Below the pieces are notes generated by a model. That model did not search any database. It was not told the DNA's origin and was given only the letters and a program-made list of their open reading frames with translations. Position numbers and translations under genes: made by a program. Shown in pieces: positions 53,901 to 61,750 of a stretch of 64,000 nucleotides of DNA (the stretch's first letter is position 1; each line of letters starts with the position of its first letter). Location: assembly GCA_020072845.1 (NCBI GenBank), contig JAIQGF010000004.1:47957-111956 (forward strand), in the 5' to 3' direction. This DNA comes from Terriglobia bacterium (GTDB taxonomy: Bacteria > Acidobacteriota > Terriglobia > Terriglobales > Acidobacteriaceae).

Positions 53901-54374
53901 GATCTGCGAAATCTGCCCGGCATTTTCGAGGCCCATGAATTTCCAGCTCGCGCCCGCATCCGGCGAAAAGTACACTCCCTTGCCCGTGACCACGTCATTG
54001 CGCGGATTCGATTCGCCCGTACCGACCCACACGAGGTTGGGATTGGAAGGCGCCAGCGCGATCGCCCCGATGGACGCCGTGGGCTGCTTCTCGAAAATCG
54101 CTTTCCAGGTCAAGCCCGCGTCCGTGGTCTTCCACACGCCGCCCGCCGCCGCGCCGACGTAGTACACGTTGGCATTGCCGGGAATTCCCGCCACCGCGGC
54201 AACGCGTCCGCCCCCGGCCGCGGGACCCAGATTGCGAAACTTCATGTTCTCGAGAATGTCGGGTGGCTTGTTGTCAGGCGCGGCAGTGTTGGCCTGCGCC
54301 ATGGCAACGCCGGCGCAAATCAGGGTTGCCAAGGCAAGGATGAACGCGTGCTTCGCGAATGAGGTGGATGGCAT
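50925..54374 (-). CDS. Large secreted BNR/VPS10-like propeller protein, paralogue
   Basis: A 1149-residue exported protein with signal peptide ending near VAMAQA. It is clearly paralogous to the 38.9-42.0 kb protein (GRVAAVAGIPGN..., VWKTTDAGLTW, RTLDGGKTW, the LTRNDKSKQLPSGGP stretch present in both). About ten S/T-x-D-x-G-x-T-W units form the propeller part. Next are a Pro/Ala/Glu-rich low-complexity insert (about residues 790-870) and a FlgD-like segment (VVRTLYGPGKQGLNRVTWNMRYD). The C-terminus is helical. AGGAG lies 6 bp before the ATG. Function is unknown; binding or processing of extracellular polymers is possible. Confidence 0.85.
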   Translation of the reverse strand: MPSTSFAKHAFILALATLICAGVAMAQANTAAPDNKPPDILENMKFRNLGPAAGGGRVAAVAGIPGNANVYYVGAAAGGVWKTTDAGLTWKAIFEKQPTASIGAIALAPSNPNLVWVGTGESNPRNDVVTGKGVYFSPDAGASWKFMGLENAGQISQIVVHPTNSDIVYVGVLGHVWGPNVDRGVFRTLDGGKTWQKVLYVGDTTGASDLVMDPSNPMVLFAGMWEFTRQPWMLVSGGSNTGIYRSTDAGATWKKLSEGLPKGPLGRIGLSVAPTNGNHVYALIEAKKGTLWDSTDMGEHWKLVSSDPRYVYRGFYFTTLYVSPDSETHIYFLSYQMLESHDGGKSAQVIGRAVHVDHHWLWIDPKDPSRMINGNDGGAYVSTDAGKSWRYLDNIPIEQFYMVAFDDRSPYLLCGGLQDNNGWCGPSNSLSRGGIVGADWWTATGGDGEYIVPAGNKSNIIYADSQNGSISRMDRATGVADYMRPYLQGVTDLAPKDLKYRFNWTSPIAVAPNDWKTVYLGGNVLFKSTDAGKTWTPISPDLTRNDKSKQLPSGGPVELDMSGAETFDAILSMALSASDPNVIWVGTDDGLVQVTRDGGKSWANVTPAKVPEWGRLQQIEVSPFAPGTAYVALDYHEVENNKPYVFKTHDYGKTWTSITSGLPGNDPARVARENPNQKGMLVLGTDAGLFYSHDEGERWTPLKSNFPTAPIYDLKFHKANHDLIVATHGRGLFVLDDITPLEETSAQVLAQDFHLYSSQPGVKWRLWPGEKHGFSARGDFSTPNPPNGVVISYYLAKALEPAARAEQQGRGTENPHPVSPPRSASGQAPPGETRVGQPQAPAPAQGSAESARAEEAGTEREEQPAGERAEPAGEGRERRGPVKIVVTDAGGQVVRTLYGPGKQGLNRVTWNMRYDDAKRLNSARRPDEENEFFNPGGPAALPGKYKVAVTAAGKTENTEAAVEADPRMPFDMEAGRAQLQQALELRDWMNAMNESINRIDSLKAQIATVQRLLGPEAENSGVENVAYQPVLAQARALRRKLNTVEETVFNVAAVGDPLARLHNLARPHDRLQSAYRAVSQPYNQAPTPLVMEDVTAVKRELDAYLAAFNELLRTDVAAFNKLALEKGANTLFAGGPIELKAGAATSSGQ

Positions 54375-54515
54375 GGTGTGCTCCTGCGGGAATTCCATCG
54401 GGCTGCAAACCGATTAGGCTAACGCAAAACTTGGAGGGCGTCATCCTGAGCGCATGGCCGGTAGTGGTTCAACGGCATCGGGCGAGCAATTGAGACTGAG
54501 TTGCTGCACGTATCG

Positions 54516-55670
54516 TCAGACAGCAACTCCGTTCTTGGGAAATGGCAATGCCCCTTGTGTGAACGGATCAACATCGGTTCGACGCTCGTAATTCTTGAGG
54601 TAGATTCCCCGGAGCATTTCAGAAGCTGCGTAAGCTCTCCCCCTCGTCTCGCCCTCTGGGATCAGAAAGCCACTCTCGACTAGGATTCTCAGATCGCGGC
54701 TTGCCACTTGTTCGGAAACATCAGCGGACGTGATGTAGTGAGATCTGCGAATTGCATAACCGAACGCGGCGTCCACGAGGGTAGGCGTCGCTCTATCGTT
54801 GATGCCGCGTTGGTTGACAAGCTCTTCAACCTCATTCCATACACGTTGAGTCATTCTGCTGCGCTGGAGCAACCAGTACCCCTGCCGATAATGCGCAACG
54901 AGGTTAAAGTGAATCCACTTTCGGCAGTCGTTCTCTGGATGAAATTTCCCCTGACCGACTTCCCCTAGGACATCGTAGTACTCTTGAGAGTACCTGCCCA
55001 AGTATTCCTCAATACTGCAGAATGTCGGTTCGATGATCTGCTCACGGCCCAGTATCAACGTTTGCAGACATCGTGCCATTCTTCCGTTTCCGTCTGAGAA
55101 TGGGTGAATCATTACCAAATTCAGGTGCCCCAGGGCCGCTCTGATGATCACCGGCAAATCGGATTTCTCATTCAATGAATTGACCAACTCGCTTACCAGC
55201 TTTGGAACAAGATCAGCGTCTGGGCCCTCATAGACGTTCTGTTGTTTCTTTTCATCCCTGACGTAAACGATGCCGGGGCGATAACGTCCTGGGTGTTTCT
55301 GCAGTTCGTGCTGCATCATCATGAAGTGCAGCCCACGAACTAGTCCTTCGCTGTAAGAAAAGTGCGGGTCATTCGCGAGTTGCAGCACGTATGTCATGGC
55401 ATTCCGATAGCCGACTGTCGCTTGCCACGTTGGCCGTTCAGCGGTCATCGGTTCATCATTCTCCACGGCGGCCATCGCGTCATCTTTTGTGACGTTGATT
55501 CCCTCAATGCTGTTAGAGTGACGGATATTGCGGGCCAATGTGGCACGACGAAGCACGCCAAACCAACGCCCTGGAGTGCTGATGGAATACTTCAAGGATT
55601 GCCGCATAGCGTTGATCTTTTCGATCACTTCCAGCGTGCTTGGCAGTAACTCTGGACTTTGAAACAGCAT
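54516..55670 (-). CDS. Fic family protein (predicted AMPylase)
   Basis: A 384-residue FIDO-domain protein expected to transfer AMP (or another NMP) to a target side chain. The catalytic motif HPFSDGNGRMAR is at residues 189-200 with His189. An N-terminal inhibitory helix motif (S/T-x-x-x-E-G/N) fits SNSIEG at 52-57, indicating self-inhibition (class II). The C-terminal 110 residues look like a winged HTH (SADVSEQVASRDLRILVESGFLIPEGETRGRAYAA), so it may bind DNA. The ATG with AGGAGA is chosen; a TTG 21 bp upstream is also in frame. GC content is visibly lower than its neighbours, suggesting transfer. Confidence 0.9.
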   Translation of the reverse strand: MLFQSPELLPSTLEVIEKINAMRQSLKYSISTPGRWFGVLRRATLARNIRHSNSIEGINVTKDDAMAAVENDEPMTAERPTWQATVGYRNAMTYVLQLANDPHFSYSEGLVRGLHFMMMQHELQKHPGRYRPGIVYVRDEKKQQNVYEGPDADLVPKLVSELVNSLNEKSDLPVIIRAALGHLNLVMIHPFSDGNGRMARCLQTLILGREQIIEPTFCSIEEYLGRYSQEYYDVLGEVGQGKFHPENDCRKWIHFNLVAHYRQGYWLLQRSRMTQRVWNEVEELVNQRGINDRATPTLVDAAFGYAIRRSHYITSADVSEQVASRDLRILVESGFLIPEGETRGRAYAASEMLRGIYLKNYERRTDVDPFTQGALPFPKNGVAV

Positions 55671-55692
55671 CTTGTCTCCTATTTTCAACAAT

Positions 55693-55733
55693 ATACTAAT
55701 ACATAATAATTATGCTGTCAAGACATAATTATT
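55693..55733 (-). promoter_or_regulatory. AT-rich promoter and operator of the Fic gene
   Basis: AATAATTATG (55705-55714) is a perfect inverted repeat with CATAATTATT (55724-55733). Their 9-bp spacer contains TTGACA on the minus strand. TAGTAT follows at 17-bp spacing (55698-55693). The -35 box thus sits between the arms of a dyad, a layout suited to repression, possibly by the Fic protein's own C-terminal HTH. Confidence 0.6.
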
Positions 55734-55778
55734 GTGTTATAGTGTCCTCGTATTGCACTAACCGAAAGGAGTGTGGAC

Positions 55779-56015
55779 GTGGCTTTCAGTGAAGCAACAA
55801 AACAGGCGGCATTCACTCGCGCTGGTGGGCAGTGCGAATGTCGCCGCCTCTCATGTACCGCTCACAACACAGTGCGTTGCCAGACAAAGCTTACAACCGG
55901 ACGCTGGCACGCGCACCACAAAACCGCAGTTTCCTCTGGTGGCGATGACTCACTGAGCAACTGTGAGGCGCTGTGCATCCCTTGCCACGAGCAAACCGAA
56001 ACCTACGGAGCTTAA
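55779..56015 (+). CDS. Small HNH-like protein
   Basis: A 78-residue protein with the arrangement C-x-C...C near the start (GGQCECRRLSC), then HAHHKTAVSSGGDDSLSNCEALCIPCHEQTETYG. This matches HNH nuclease folds: the H-H-K turn, N and the final CxxCH with zinc cysteines. GTG with AAAGGAG 7 bp upstream is preferred; another GTG 6 bp earlier is too close to that site. It is divergent from Fic and overlaps the end of the next gene by 4 bp tail to tail. HNH function is likely, activity untested. Confidence 0.78.
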   Translation: MAFSEATKQAAFTRAGGQCECRRLSCTAHNTVRCQTKLTTGRWHAHHKTAVSSGGDDSLSNCEALCIPCHEQTETYGA

Positions 56016-56476
56016 CACAACACTTCGTTCAGGGCGGAGACTACCATGCCTGTAGCTTCCGCCTTGAAGCTCAGTTTGGCCATTGGCGCATCCGCTGAAG
56101 TTGCCTCTACGTTCAAAGTCACATCTTCTTCCAAGCGGCTCTTGAGGACAGGACCTACTTTTTGAAATACCAACTGGCAGATTTCGCGCCACCCGCCGCA
56201 CGTAAAATACACATATCCGTTTCGGCCACCCACATCGCCTTCGCAGCTCTGAAGCGTTTCCAGGCCACCAACGGAATTGAGCAGCGAGACGATCTCCGCT
56301 ACTCCGGCATCTACTGGAGCATTCACTTTGATCCAGACCTGTTCGTGAGCGGCCACGTTGCAGACAAATTGCCTCTGTCGCGGGTCTGCTGCCAGTAATT
56401 CTGCGGGTACCCTCAATAATTGCCGCTTCCCTGGACGCTTATTGGAAACTGCACCCCTACCCGCGCGGGCCAGCAT
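56012..56476 (-). CDS. Hypothetical protein
   Basis: Not recognised. The 154-residue product has a central segment WIKVNAPVDAGVAEIVSLLNSVGGLETLQSCEGD followed by a glycine-rich strand and a hydrophobic C-terminal end. It looks like a compact alpha/beta soluble domain with three Cys. It has normal codon structure and an ATG but no clear Shine-Dalgarno. It lies in the AT-richer patch beside Fic and HNH and is convergent with the HNH gene; the proximity suggests a common origin. Confidence 0.6.
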   Translation of the reverse strand: MLARAGRGAVSNKRPGKRQLLRVPAELLAADPRQRQFVCNVAAHEQVWIKVNAPVDAGVAEIVSLLNSVGGLETLQSCEGDVGGRNGYVYFTCGGWREICQLVFQKVGPVLKSRLEEDVTLNVEATSADAPMAKLSFKAEATGMVVSALNEVLC

Positions 56477-56563
56477 TGCGGCGTGCTCAGGATCAGTGCA
56501 TTCTTCTCAGACGCTACTCAGGTTGTAAACTGTTGGTCGCCAAATCCATTTTCAAGGTTTGAA

Positions 56564-58006
56564 ATGTCACGATTCGTTTCCGTCGTCTTCATCCTCCTGA
56601 GCTTCATTCCCCTTTTTGCCCAGCGCCCGCGCGAGGCCGCCGCCAATCCATTTCCGCCGCAGGCGATGGACGAGATGAAGCGGGTGCAGCAGGCGGCGTT
56701 GGCCAGCGACTACGCCTACCAGATTACGGCTCATCTCACGGACAACATCGGGCCGCGCCTTGCCGGGTCACCGCAGGCGCAGCAGGCGGTGGAGTACATC
56801 GCCGCCGAGATGCGCAAGCTCGGACTCGAGGTCAGGTTGGAGAAGTGCACCGTGCCGCACTGGGTGCGCGGCGCCGAATCGGGGGAACTGGTTGAATTTC
56901 CCGGCCAGACGCCGAACACCGACCAGAAGATCGTGCTCACCGCGCTGGGCGGCAGCGTCGCGACTCCACCACAAGGCGTGACCGCCGAGGTGGTGGTCGT
57001 CGGCAATTTCGACGAGCTCAATTCCCTGGGCCGCGAAAAAGTTCAGGGCAAGATCGTCCTGTTCAACGTCAAGTTTGATAAACAGCTCGCCGCCGCCGGC
57101 TTCGCGGGGCCGGCGTACGGCCAGGCTGTGGTGTATCGCGGGCGTGGCGCATCGGCGGCAGCACGGCTGGGCGCATCTGCATCCCTGATCCGGTCGGTCG
57201 GCGGCGCCGACTACCGCCTGCCGCACACCGGCGTCATGTCGTATGCGTCTGATGCCCCCAAGATTCCCGCCGGCGCGGTCACCGCCGAAGACGCCGACCT
57301 GATCGAGCATCTCGCGCGCCAGGGCCGCGTCCGCCTGCACCTGACGCTTACCCCGCAGGACCTGCCGCCGGTCGAGAGCTACAACGTGATCGGCGACCTG
57401 AAAGGCAGCGAGCATCCCGAGCAAGTGGTGATCGTCTCCGGCCATCTCGATTCCTGGGACCTGGGCACGGGCGCGATTGACGATGCCGCTGGCGTGGCCG
57501 TCGCCATGCAGGCGGCGCAGGTCATGAAGCAACTCGGGCTGCGGCCCAAGCGCACCCTGCGTGTCATCGCCTGGATGGACGAAGAAGGCGGGCTGCTCGG
57601 GGCGCGCACTTACGTCAAACAGCACGCCGCCGACATCGCCAATCATTTCGCTGCCGTGGAAAGCGATCTTGGAGCTGGGCACGCCATGGGCGTTAATTTT
57701 GCCGGTCCGCCGCAACTCGAACCCCTGCTGCGTCCCGTGGCCGCAGTGCTGCAAAGTTCAGGCGCAGGTACGCTGCGCTCGGCCCAGGACGTCGGGTCCG
57801 ACATTTCGCCCCTCACCGCCGCCGGTGTGCCCAGCTTCAGTCCCATCCAGGATGCACGTTTCTATTTCGATTACCACCACTCCGCCGCCGACACCCTGGA
57901 CAAGATCGTCCCGCGCGAGTTGCAGGAGAATGCCGCCGTCATGAGCGTCCTGGGCTACGCTCTGACCAACATTCCGGTTGACTTGCCGCGGTCGGCGCCG
58001 CGTTAA
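56564..58006 (+). CDS. Secreted M28 family aminopeptidase
   Basis: A 480-residue zinc peptidase with signal peptide SVVFILLSFIPLFA. A PA-like insert lies near residues 110-250 (VVVVGNFDELNSLGREKVQGKIVLFNV). The M28 catalytic domain has the zinc/catalytic residues in SGHLDSWDLGTGAIDDAAG (His, Asp), WMDEEGGLLGA (Glu-Glu), ESDLGAG (Asp) and FDYHHSAADTLDKI (His). Expected to release N-terminal amino acids from extracellular peptides. The start sits directly before the signal peptide; a longer frame begins 144 bp upstream in non-coding sequence. Convergent with the porin gene. Confidence 0.93.
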   Translation: MSRFVSVVFILLSFIPLFAQRPREAAANPFPPQAMDEMKRVQQAALASDYAYQITAHLTDNIGPRLAGSPQAQQAVEYIAAEMRKLGLEVRLEKCTVPHWVRGAESGELVEFPGQTPNTDQKIVLTALGGSVATPPQGVTAEVVVVGNFDELNSLGREKVQGKIVLFNVKFDKQLAAAGFAGPAYGQAVVYRGRGASAAARLGASASLIRSVGGADYRLPHTGVMSYASDAPKIPAGAVTAEDADLIEHLARQGRVRLHLTLTPQDLPPVESYNVIGDLKGSEHPEQVVIVSGHLDSWDLGTGAIDDAAGVAVAMQAAQVMKQLGLRPKRTLRVIAWMDEEGGLLGARTYVKQHAADIANHFAAVESDLGAGHAMGVNFAGPPQLEPLLRPVAAVLQSSGAGTLRSAQDVGSDISPLTAAGVPSFSPIQDARFYFDYHHSAADTLDKIVPRELQENAAVMSVLGYALTNIPVDLPRSAPR

Positions 58007-58054
58007 GCCCTTGCCGGGAAGTGTGCGTGGGCACCGTCTGCGGTAGGGGGGACG

Positions 58055-58087
58055 AAAGAAATTCGGGGCGGCCTCACGACCGCCCCG
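58055..58087 (-). terminator. Terminator of the decaheme-porin operon
   Basis: On the minus strand CGGGGCGG pairs over 8 bp with CCGCCCCG across an 8-nt loop and is followed by AATTTCTTTC. It is 24 bp past the MtrB-like gene stop. Confidence 0.75.
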
Positions 58088-58110
58088 TCGCCTTGCTCGC
58101 GCAAGCGGAA

Positions 58111-60837
58111 TCAGAAGGTGTACTTCAACGAAATAGTTCCAACGTTCGCGTGGAAATCACGAGGAGTGGTTACCCTGAGCAGTGCCAAGGCTGGGACCTC
58201 GTCCTTCGAGTTGTAGTCGTAGTAGTTCCACAGGCCCTTGAACTGGACTCCCTTGGCAACGTCAAAGGCAATCCCTAAATGAGCCTTGTGCCAGTTGATG
58301 GCCTGGGGACCGAGAGGCTGGTCCGCGAACGGACCGGGGTAGGCGCAGCCGACGTTGACACCCGCTGCTGATTTCACTTGCGTGCCTGCAGTACACGCCA
58401 CGGAGTTGCCAGCGATCGGCGGTACGTTGCCGAACACGTCTCCCATCACTTGCAGAGATGCTCCCGTATCGGGACGCAGCCAGTTGGTGCGCCCGTTGTC
58501 GCCAGTAACGTCGTAACCCAGGGTCAGCGTCACGTGCTTGACCGGCCGGTAGGAAATGTTTGCGTAGCCGGAGTTCGTTCTCTCCAGATAGTCCAGAAGC
58601 AACGCCCACGACTGGGTGCCGGTAGCACACGCGTTAGCCGCTGTTGGAGCCGTGAGACCGGCGGGCGTCGACCCGGCGGGGGCGAACGAGGTGGCGGCTA
58701 AGGGCATGCAGGTCGTCGACTCGATATGCTGGTCCAACAAAGTCCACCCAAGATCGAAGGTGAACTTCGAGTTGGGGTTCAGACTCAGTCCGAGGGTGTA
58801 GTAGCGCCAATGGTCTTTGTGGCCGTAGAAAGGCCCGAGCACGCCCGCGGCCGGAAACAGCGAAGTGGTGGTGTTTTCCACGGTCTCTGATGGGGCAAAG
58901 CTATTGTGCGACTCGACGAAATGCATGCCGCCATTCACGCTCATCCAAGGATTCACCTTGATTCTGCTGTAAACCCGGGCCCGTTGCTGGTTACGCGGAC
59001 TGATGTCGGTGAAGGAGTTGTCGGCACTCAGCAACTCCAGATCGCCATTGATCCGCCATCCTTCGGTCGGACGAAGAACCGCACCGAACAGAAGCGTGTG
59101 CTGGTTGATCTGCTCGGTGTCAACGCCGGCGCCTCTACTCAGGGTGGTCGTGGCACAGGTAGCAGGGGAGCCGGTTAGTTGGCAGACATTAGTAATGGTT
59201 GTGGTGTTGGTGAGGAAAATGTTGGGAGGGGGGGTGAGGCTGGCGCCGGCGGCGGTAAGGCCAGTGCCCGTGTTCAGTTCACGACGCCCGTAGCGATACC
59301 CGGCGTAGGCGCTGAACCAACGACTCTGCTGCCAATTCAGCTTCACCGTGTTGAAATACGAGCGCTCACCGATGAGCGTCCCGTAACTGGTTATGGTCTC
59401 GAAGTTTCCACTCGCGGCACCTGAAACAGTCGCGCCCGAATTAACGGCTGTAATCAGAGCCCAAAGGGGCGACCCTGCGGCGTTGCAAGCGGGCAGGAAT
59501 GCACTCAGCAGAGTGCTGCCGGAAGCGTGGCTGCAGCTAAACGTTGTCAGATTGAGAGCGCCCGGCTGGCGCCAGTTCACCCAACGGAACTTGTCGGAAA
59601 CGCTCCAATGCTTGCCGAGGTGGTAGGTCACGCCCAGGTCGGCGTTGGTCGAAACCCGGCTGGTGCTCGCCGGACCCGTCAACAAAGTGGGGGCTGAGCC
59701 GTAGTAGAACTCCTTAAAGTTCAGGAAATCGGAGCTCGACGAACTGTAGATGCCACTGGCGGCGATATCCAGGTTGCGGAAGTAGTTCGACGCGAACGAC
59801 AACTGCCCGGTCGGAATATCGGTGCGGACGTTACCACTCTTCGTCAAGCGCAAGGCAGCAGCGGTACAGGCCGTGGTGAGGGCGAACACAGGAGGAGGGC
59901 CGGCGCTGGTGATGCACGCCGGGTTCAGCGTCGACGGTAAGAAATTCAGGCCAATGTCAACCGGGAGCCCACTGGCGCCGAGCACGAATCCAGGATCGTT
60001 CTGGTAGGCAAAGTCGTTTTTGTCGTGCTCGTAGAATACGTCGGCGCTGAACGTGGTCCGCGGAAGCATCTTCAGGTCCACACCGAACTGGTAACGGTCG
60101 GAACGCCATCCGGAGTCCTCGGTCAGAATCGTGACAAAGGGTTGGCCGGCAGTGGTGTCCATCGTTCCACTGGTGTTGTTGCGCGCGTAACCGAGGCGGA
60201 AGCTAATGGCCGACTCCGGCAACACCGTCAGCAGGAAGTCGCCCATGTTGCGCGTGGTGGTTTGCAGGTGCGGACTATCGGTGTACCACGGCAGGGAGGA
60301 TGCGGTGACGGCCTGCGCGCAACCGGCGGCACATGTGGTGACACCCGCGTTCAGGTTCAGCGGATTGGCGAACAGGTTGTAGTCGAAGTAATTCTTGTCG
60401 CGCCGGTAGAGGGCGACGAAGTTGTACCACTTGTTCTTCGCGATACGCAGGCGGGCCAGGTTTTCCGGGTCGCCGCCGAATCCGAAGCTGCTCATATACA
60501 GGTTGTCGAAGAGCACGCCCGCATGATTCTTCGATTGCATGGACAGTTCCTGGCCGAGAATACGCGGACCGGTCCCCAGGTTGACGAAGGTGGAGTACAT
60601 CTGCGGATTGCCGTCGGCGCCCACGATGTGGCCCCCGAGTTCGATGGACTGGCGCACGGTGTAGCCGCCCCAGTCTTGGCCCTTGTCGTCCTGGTCCTGC
60701 GCCAGGACGAAGAGCGGCAATACTGCCATCAGGAAGGCGACAAGAATTGCATGTTTCCGGTTCATAGGTCCGCTCCCATGCGACGGCTCTTCCCCCAGAA
60801 GGAGAGGCCGTGGCGAATTCTGATTTCGTTTTGCCAT
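58111..60837 (-). CDS. MtrB/PioB-like outer-membrane beta-barrel protein
   Basis: A 908-residue porin expected to hold a multihaem cytochrome within the outer membrane. A signal peptide (HAILVAFLMAVLPLFVLAQ) is preceded by a 28-residue n-region if the ATG with AAGGAG is used; the later ATG (MNRKHAI) would give a normal signal peptide but lacks a ribosome binding site. Next come GGYTVRQSIELGGHIVG and many amphipathic strands with alternating aromatics (FRLGYARNNTSGTM, VTLTLGYDVTGDN). The end VGTISLKYTF has the C-terminal Phe recognised by the BAM machinery. The pairing with a decaheme gene supports the assignment. No MtrC-like outer cytochrome is nearby. Confidence 0.86.
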   Translation of the reverse strand: MAKRNQNSPRPLLLGEEPSHGSGPMNRKHAILVAFLMAVLPLFVLAQDQDDKGQDWGGYTVRQSIELGGHIVGADGNPQMYSTFVNLGTGPRILGQELSMQSKNHAGVLFDNLYMSSFGFGGDPENLARLRIAKNKWYNFVALYRRDKNYFDYNLFANPLNLNAGVTTCAAGCAQAVTASSLPWYTDSPHLQTTTRNMGDFLLTVLPESAISFRLGYARNNTSGTMDTTAGQPFVTILTEDSGWRSDRYQFGVDLKMLPRTTFSADVFYEHDKNDFAYQNDPGFVLGASGLPVDIGLNFLPSTLNPACITSAGPPPVFALTTACTAAALRLTKSGNVRTDIPTGQLSFASNYFRNLDIAASGIYSSSSSDFLNFKEFYYGSAPTLLTGPASTSRVSTNADLGVTYHLGKHWSVSDKFRWVNWRQPGALNLTTFSCSHASGSTLLSAFLPACNAAGSPLWALITAVNSGATVSGAASGNFETITSYGTLIGERSYFNTVKLNWQQSRWFSAYAGYRYGRRELNTGTGLTAAGASLTPPPNIFLTNTTTITNVCQLTGSPATCATTTLSRGAGVDTEQINQHTLLFGAVLRPTEGWRINGDLELLSADNSFTDISPRNQQRARVYSRIKVNPWMSVNGGMHFVESHNSFAPSETVENTTTSLFPAAGVLGPFYGHKDHWRYYTLGLSLNPNSKFTFDLGWTLLDQHIESTTCMPLAATSFAPAGSTPAGLTAPTAANACATGTQSWALLLDYLERTNSGYANISYRPVKHVTLTLGYDVTGDNGRTNWLRPDTGASLQVMGDVFGNVPPIAGNSVACTAGTQVKSAAGVNVGCAYPGPFADQPLGPQAINWHKAHLGIAFDVAKGVQFKGLWNYYDYNSKDEVPALALLRVTTPRDFHANVGTISLKYTF

Positions 60838-60853
60838 GGTTGTTCTCCTTCCT

Positions 60854-61750
60854 TCACCTGCGAAGAGTCGTGCTGACGTTGGAGCCGTGAATGCTCGCGT
60901 GGCACATGATGCAAGTCTGCACTCTCGGATTGGTGTGCGGGCCTTGCGGGATTTGGACATGGCACTGGAGGCAAAGTGTGTCGACGCGCGCGGTGAGCAA
61001 CATGCGCGGATAGACCGAGGAGTGCGGGGTGTGGCAGGCCATGCAGCCCTCAACCCGGACGGGTTCGTGCTCAAAGACGAACGGTCCACGTTTGTCGGCG
61101 TGGCACTTGTAGCAGACCAGGTCCTGATTGGGCGCTGACCGCACTTGGCGATCGCGCAGCGCGCCGTGCACATTGTGGCAATCGGTGCACTTGATCAAGC
61201 CCTCGTCCACGCGATGGCGGAACGTCTTCTGGAAATCGGCCCTCTGTTCCGTGTGGCACGAGTAACACAGCGCGGGCTGCTTGCTCGCCAGTAGATATTC
61301 CGTCTTGGTGTGGTGGATGGAGTGGCAGCTCGTGCAACTGACGCCGTTCTCGTTGTGCGGTGAACGCATGAATTCGCGCTGTTCAGGCTTGGCTTCGTGG
61401 CAGGTCAGGCAGCGCTTGGTGATGTCGTTGCTCTTGGCCCCGACGAAGGTGAAGATCTTGGTCTTATCACCGCCGCCTTCCACGTGCGCCGCCCCCGGAC
61501 CATGGCACGCTTCGCAACCGTGCGCGCCGTGGGTCATCTTGGTTTCCTGTGTGGTAATCCAGTGCGGCGACGACTCGAATCCCTTGTACAGTTCGTCGTG
61601 GCACCCCTGGCAGGTGGTCGCGCCAACATATTGGCCCGAATCGGCTCCCTGCGCGGATGGCATTGCGGCTTTAGCTTTGTCCTGCGCGGCATTGGCGCTC
61701 AACGCCAGAGCCGCAACAAAAGCAAGTAGGGCTGCTGTTCGAAATCTCAT
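60854..61750 (-). CDS. DmsE/MtrA-like periplasmic decaheme cytochrome c
   Basis: A 298-residue exported cytochrome (signal peptide MRFRTAALLAFVAALALSANA) with ten CxxCH sites: CQGCH, CEACH, CLTCH, CTSCH, CYSCH, CTDCH, CYKCH, CMACH, CLQCH and CIMCH. Regular spacing of about 27 residues matches the MtrA/DmsE family, which threads through an MtrB-type barrel to carry electrons across the outer membrane. It is the first gene of the pair, 16 bp from the barrel gene. Confidence 0.94.
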   Translation of the reverse strand: MRFRTAALLAFVAALALSANAAQDKAKAAMPSAQGADSGQYVGATTCQGCHDELYKGFESSPHWITTQETKMTHGAHGCEACHGPGAAHVEGGGDKTKIFTFVGAKSNDITKRCLTCHEAKPEQREFMRSPHNENGVSCTSCHSIHHTKTEYLLASKQPALCYSCHTEQRADFQKTFRHRVDEGLIKCTDCHNVHGALRDRQVRSAPNQDLVCYKCHADKRGPFVFEHEPVRVEGCMACHTPHSSVYPRMLLTARVDTLCLQCHVQIPQGPHTNPRVQTCIMCHASIHGSNVSTTLRR

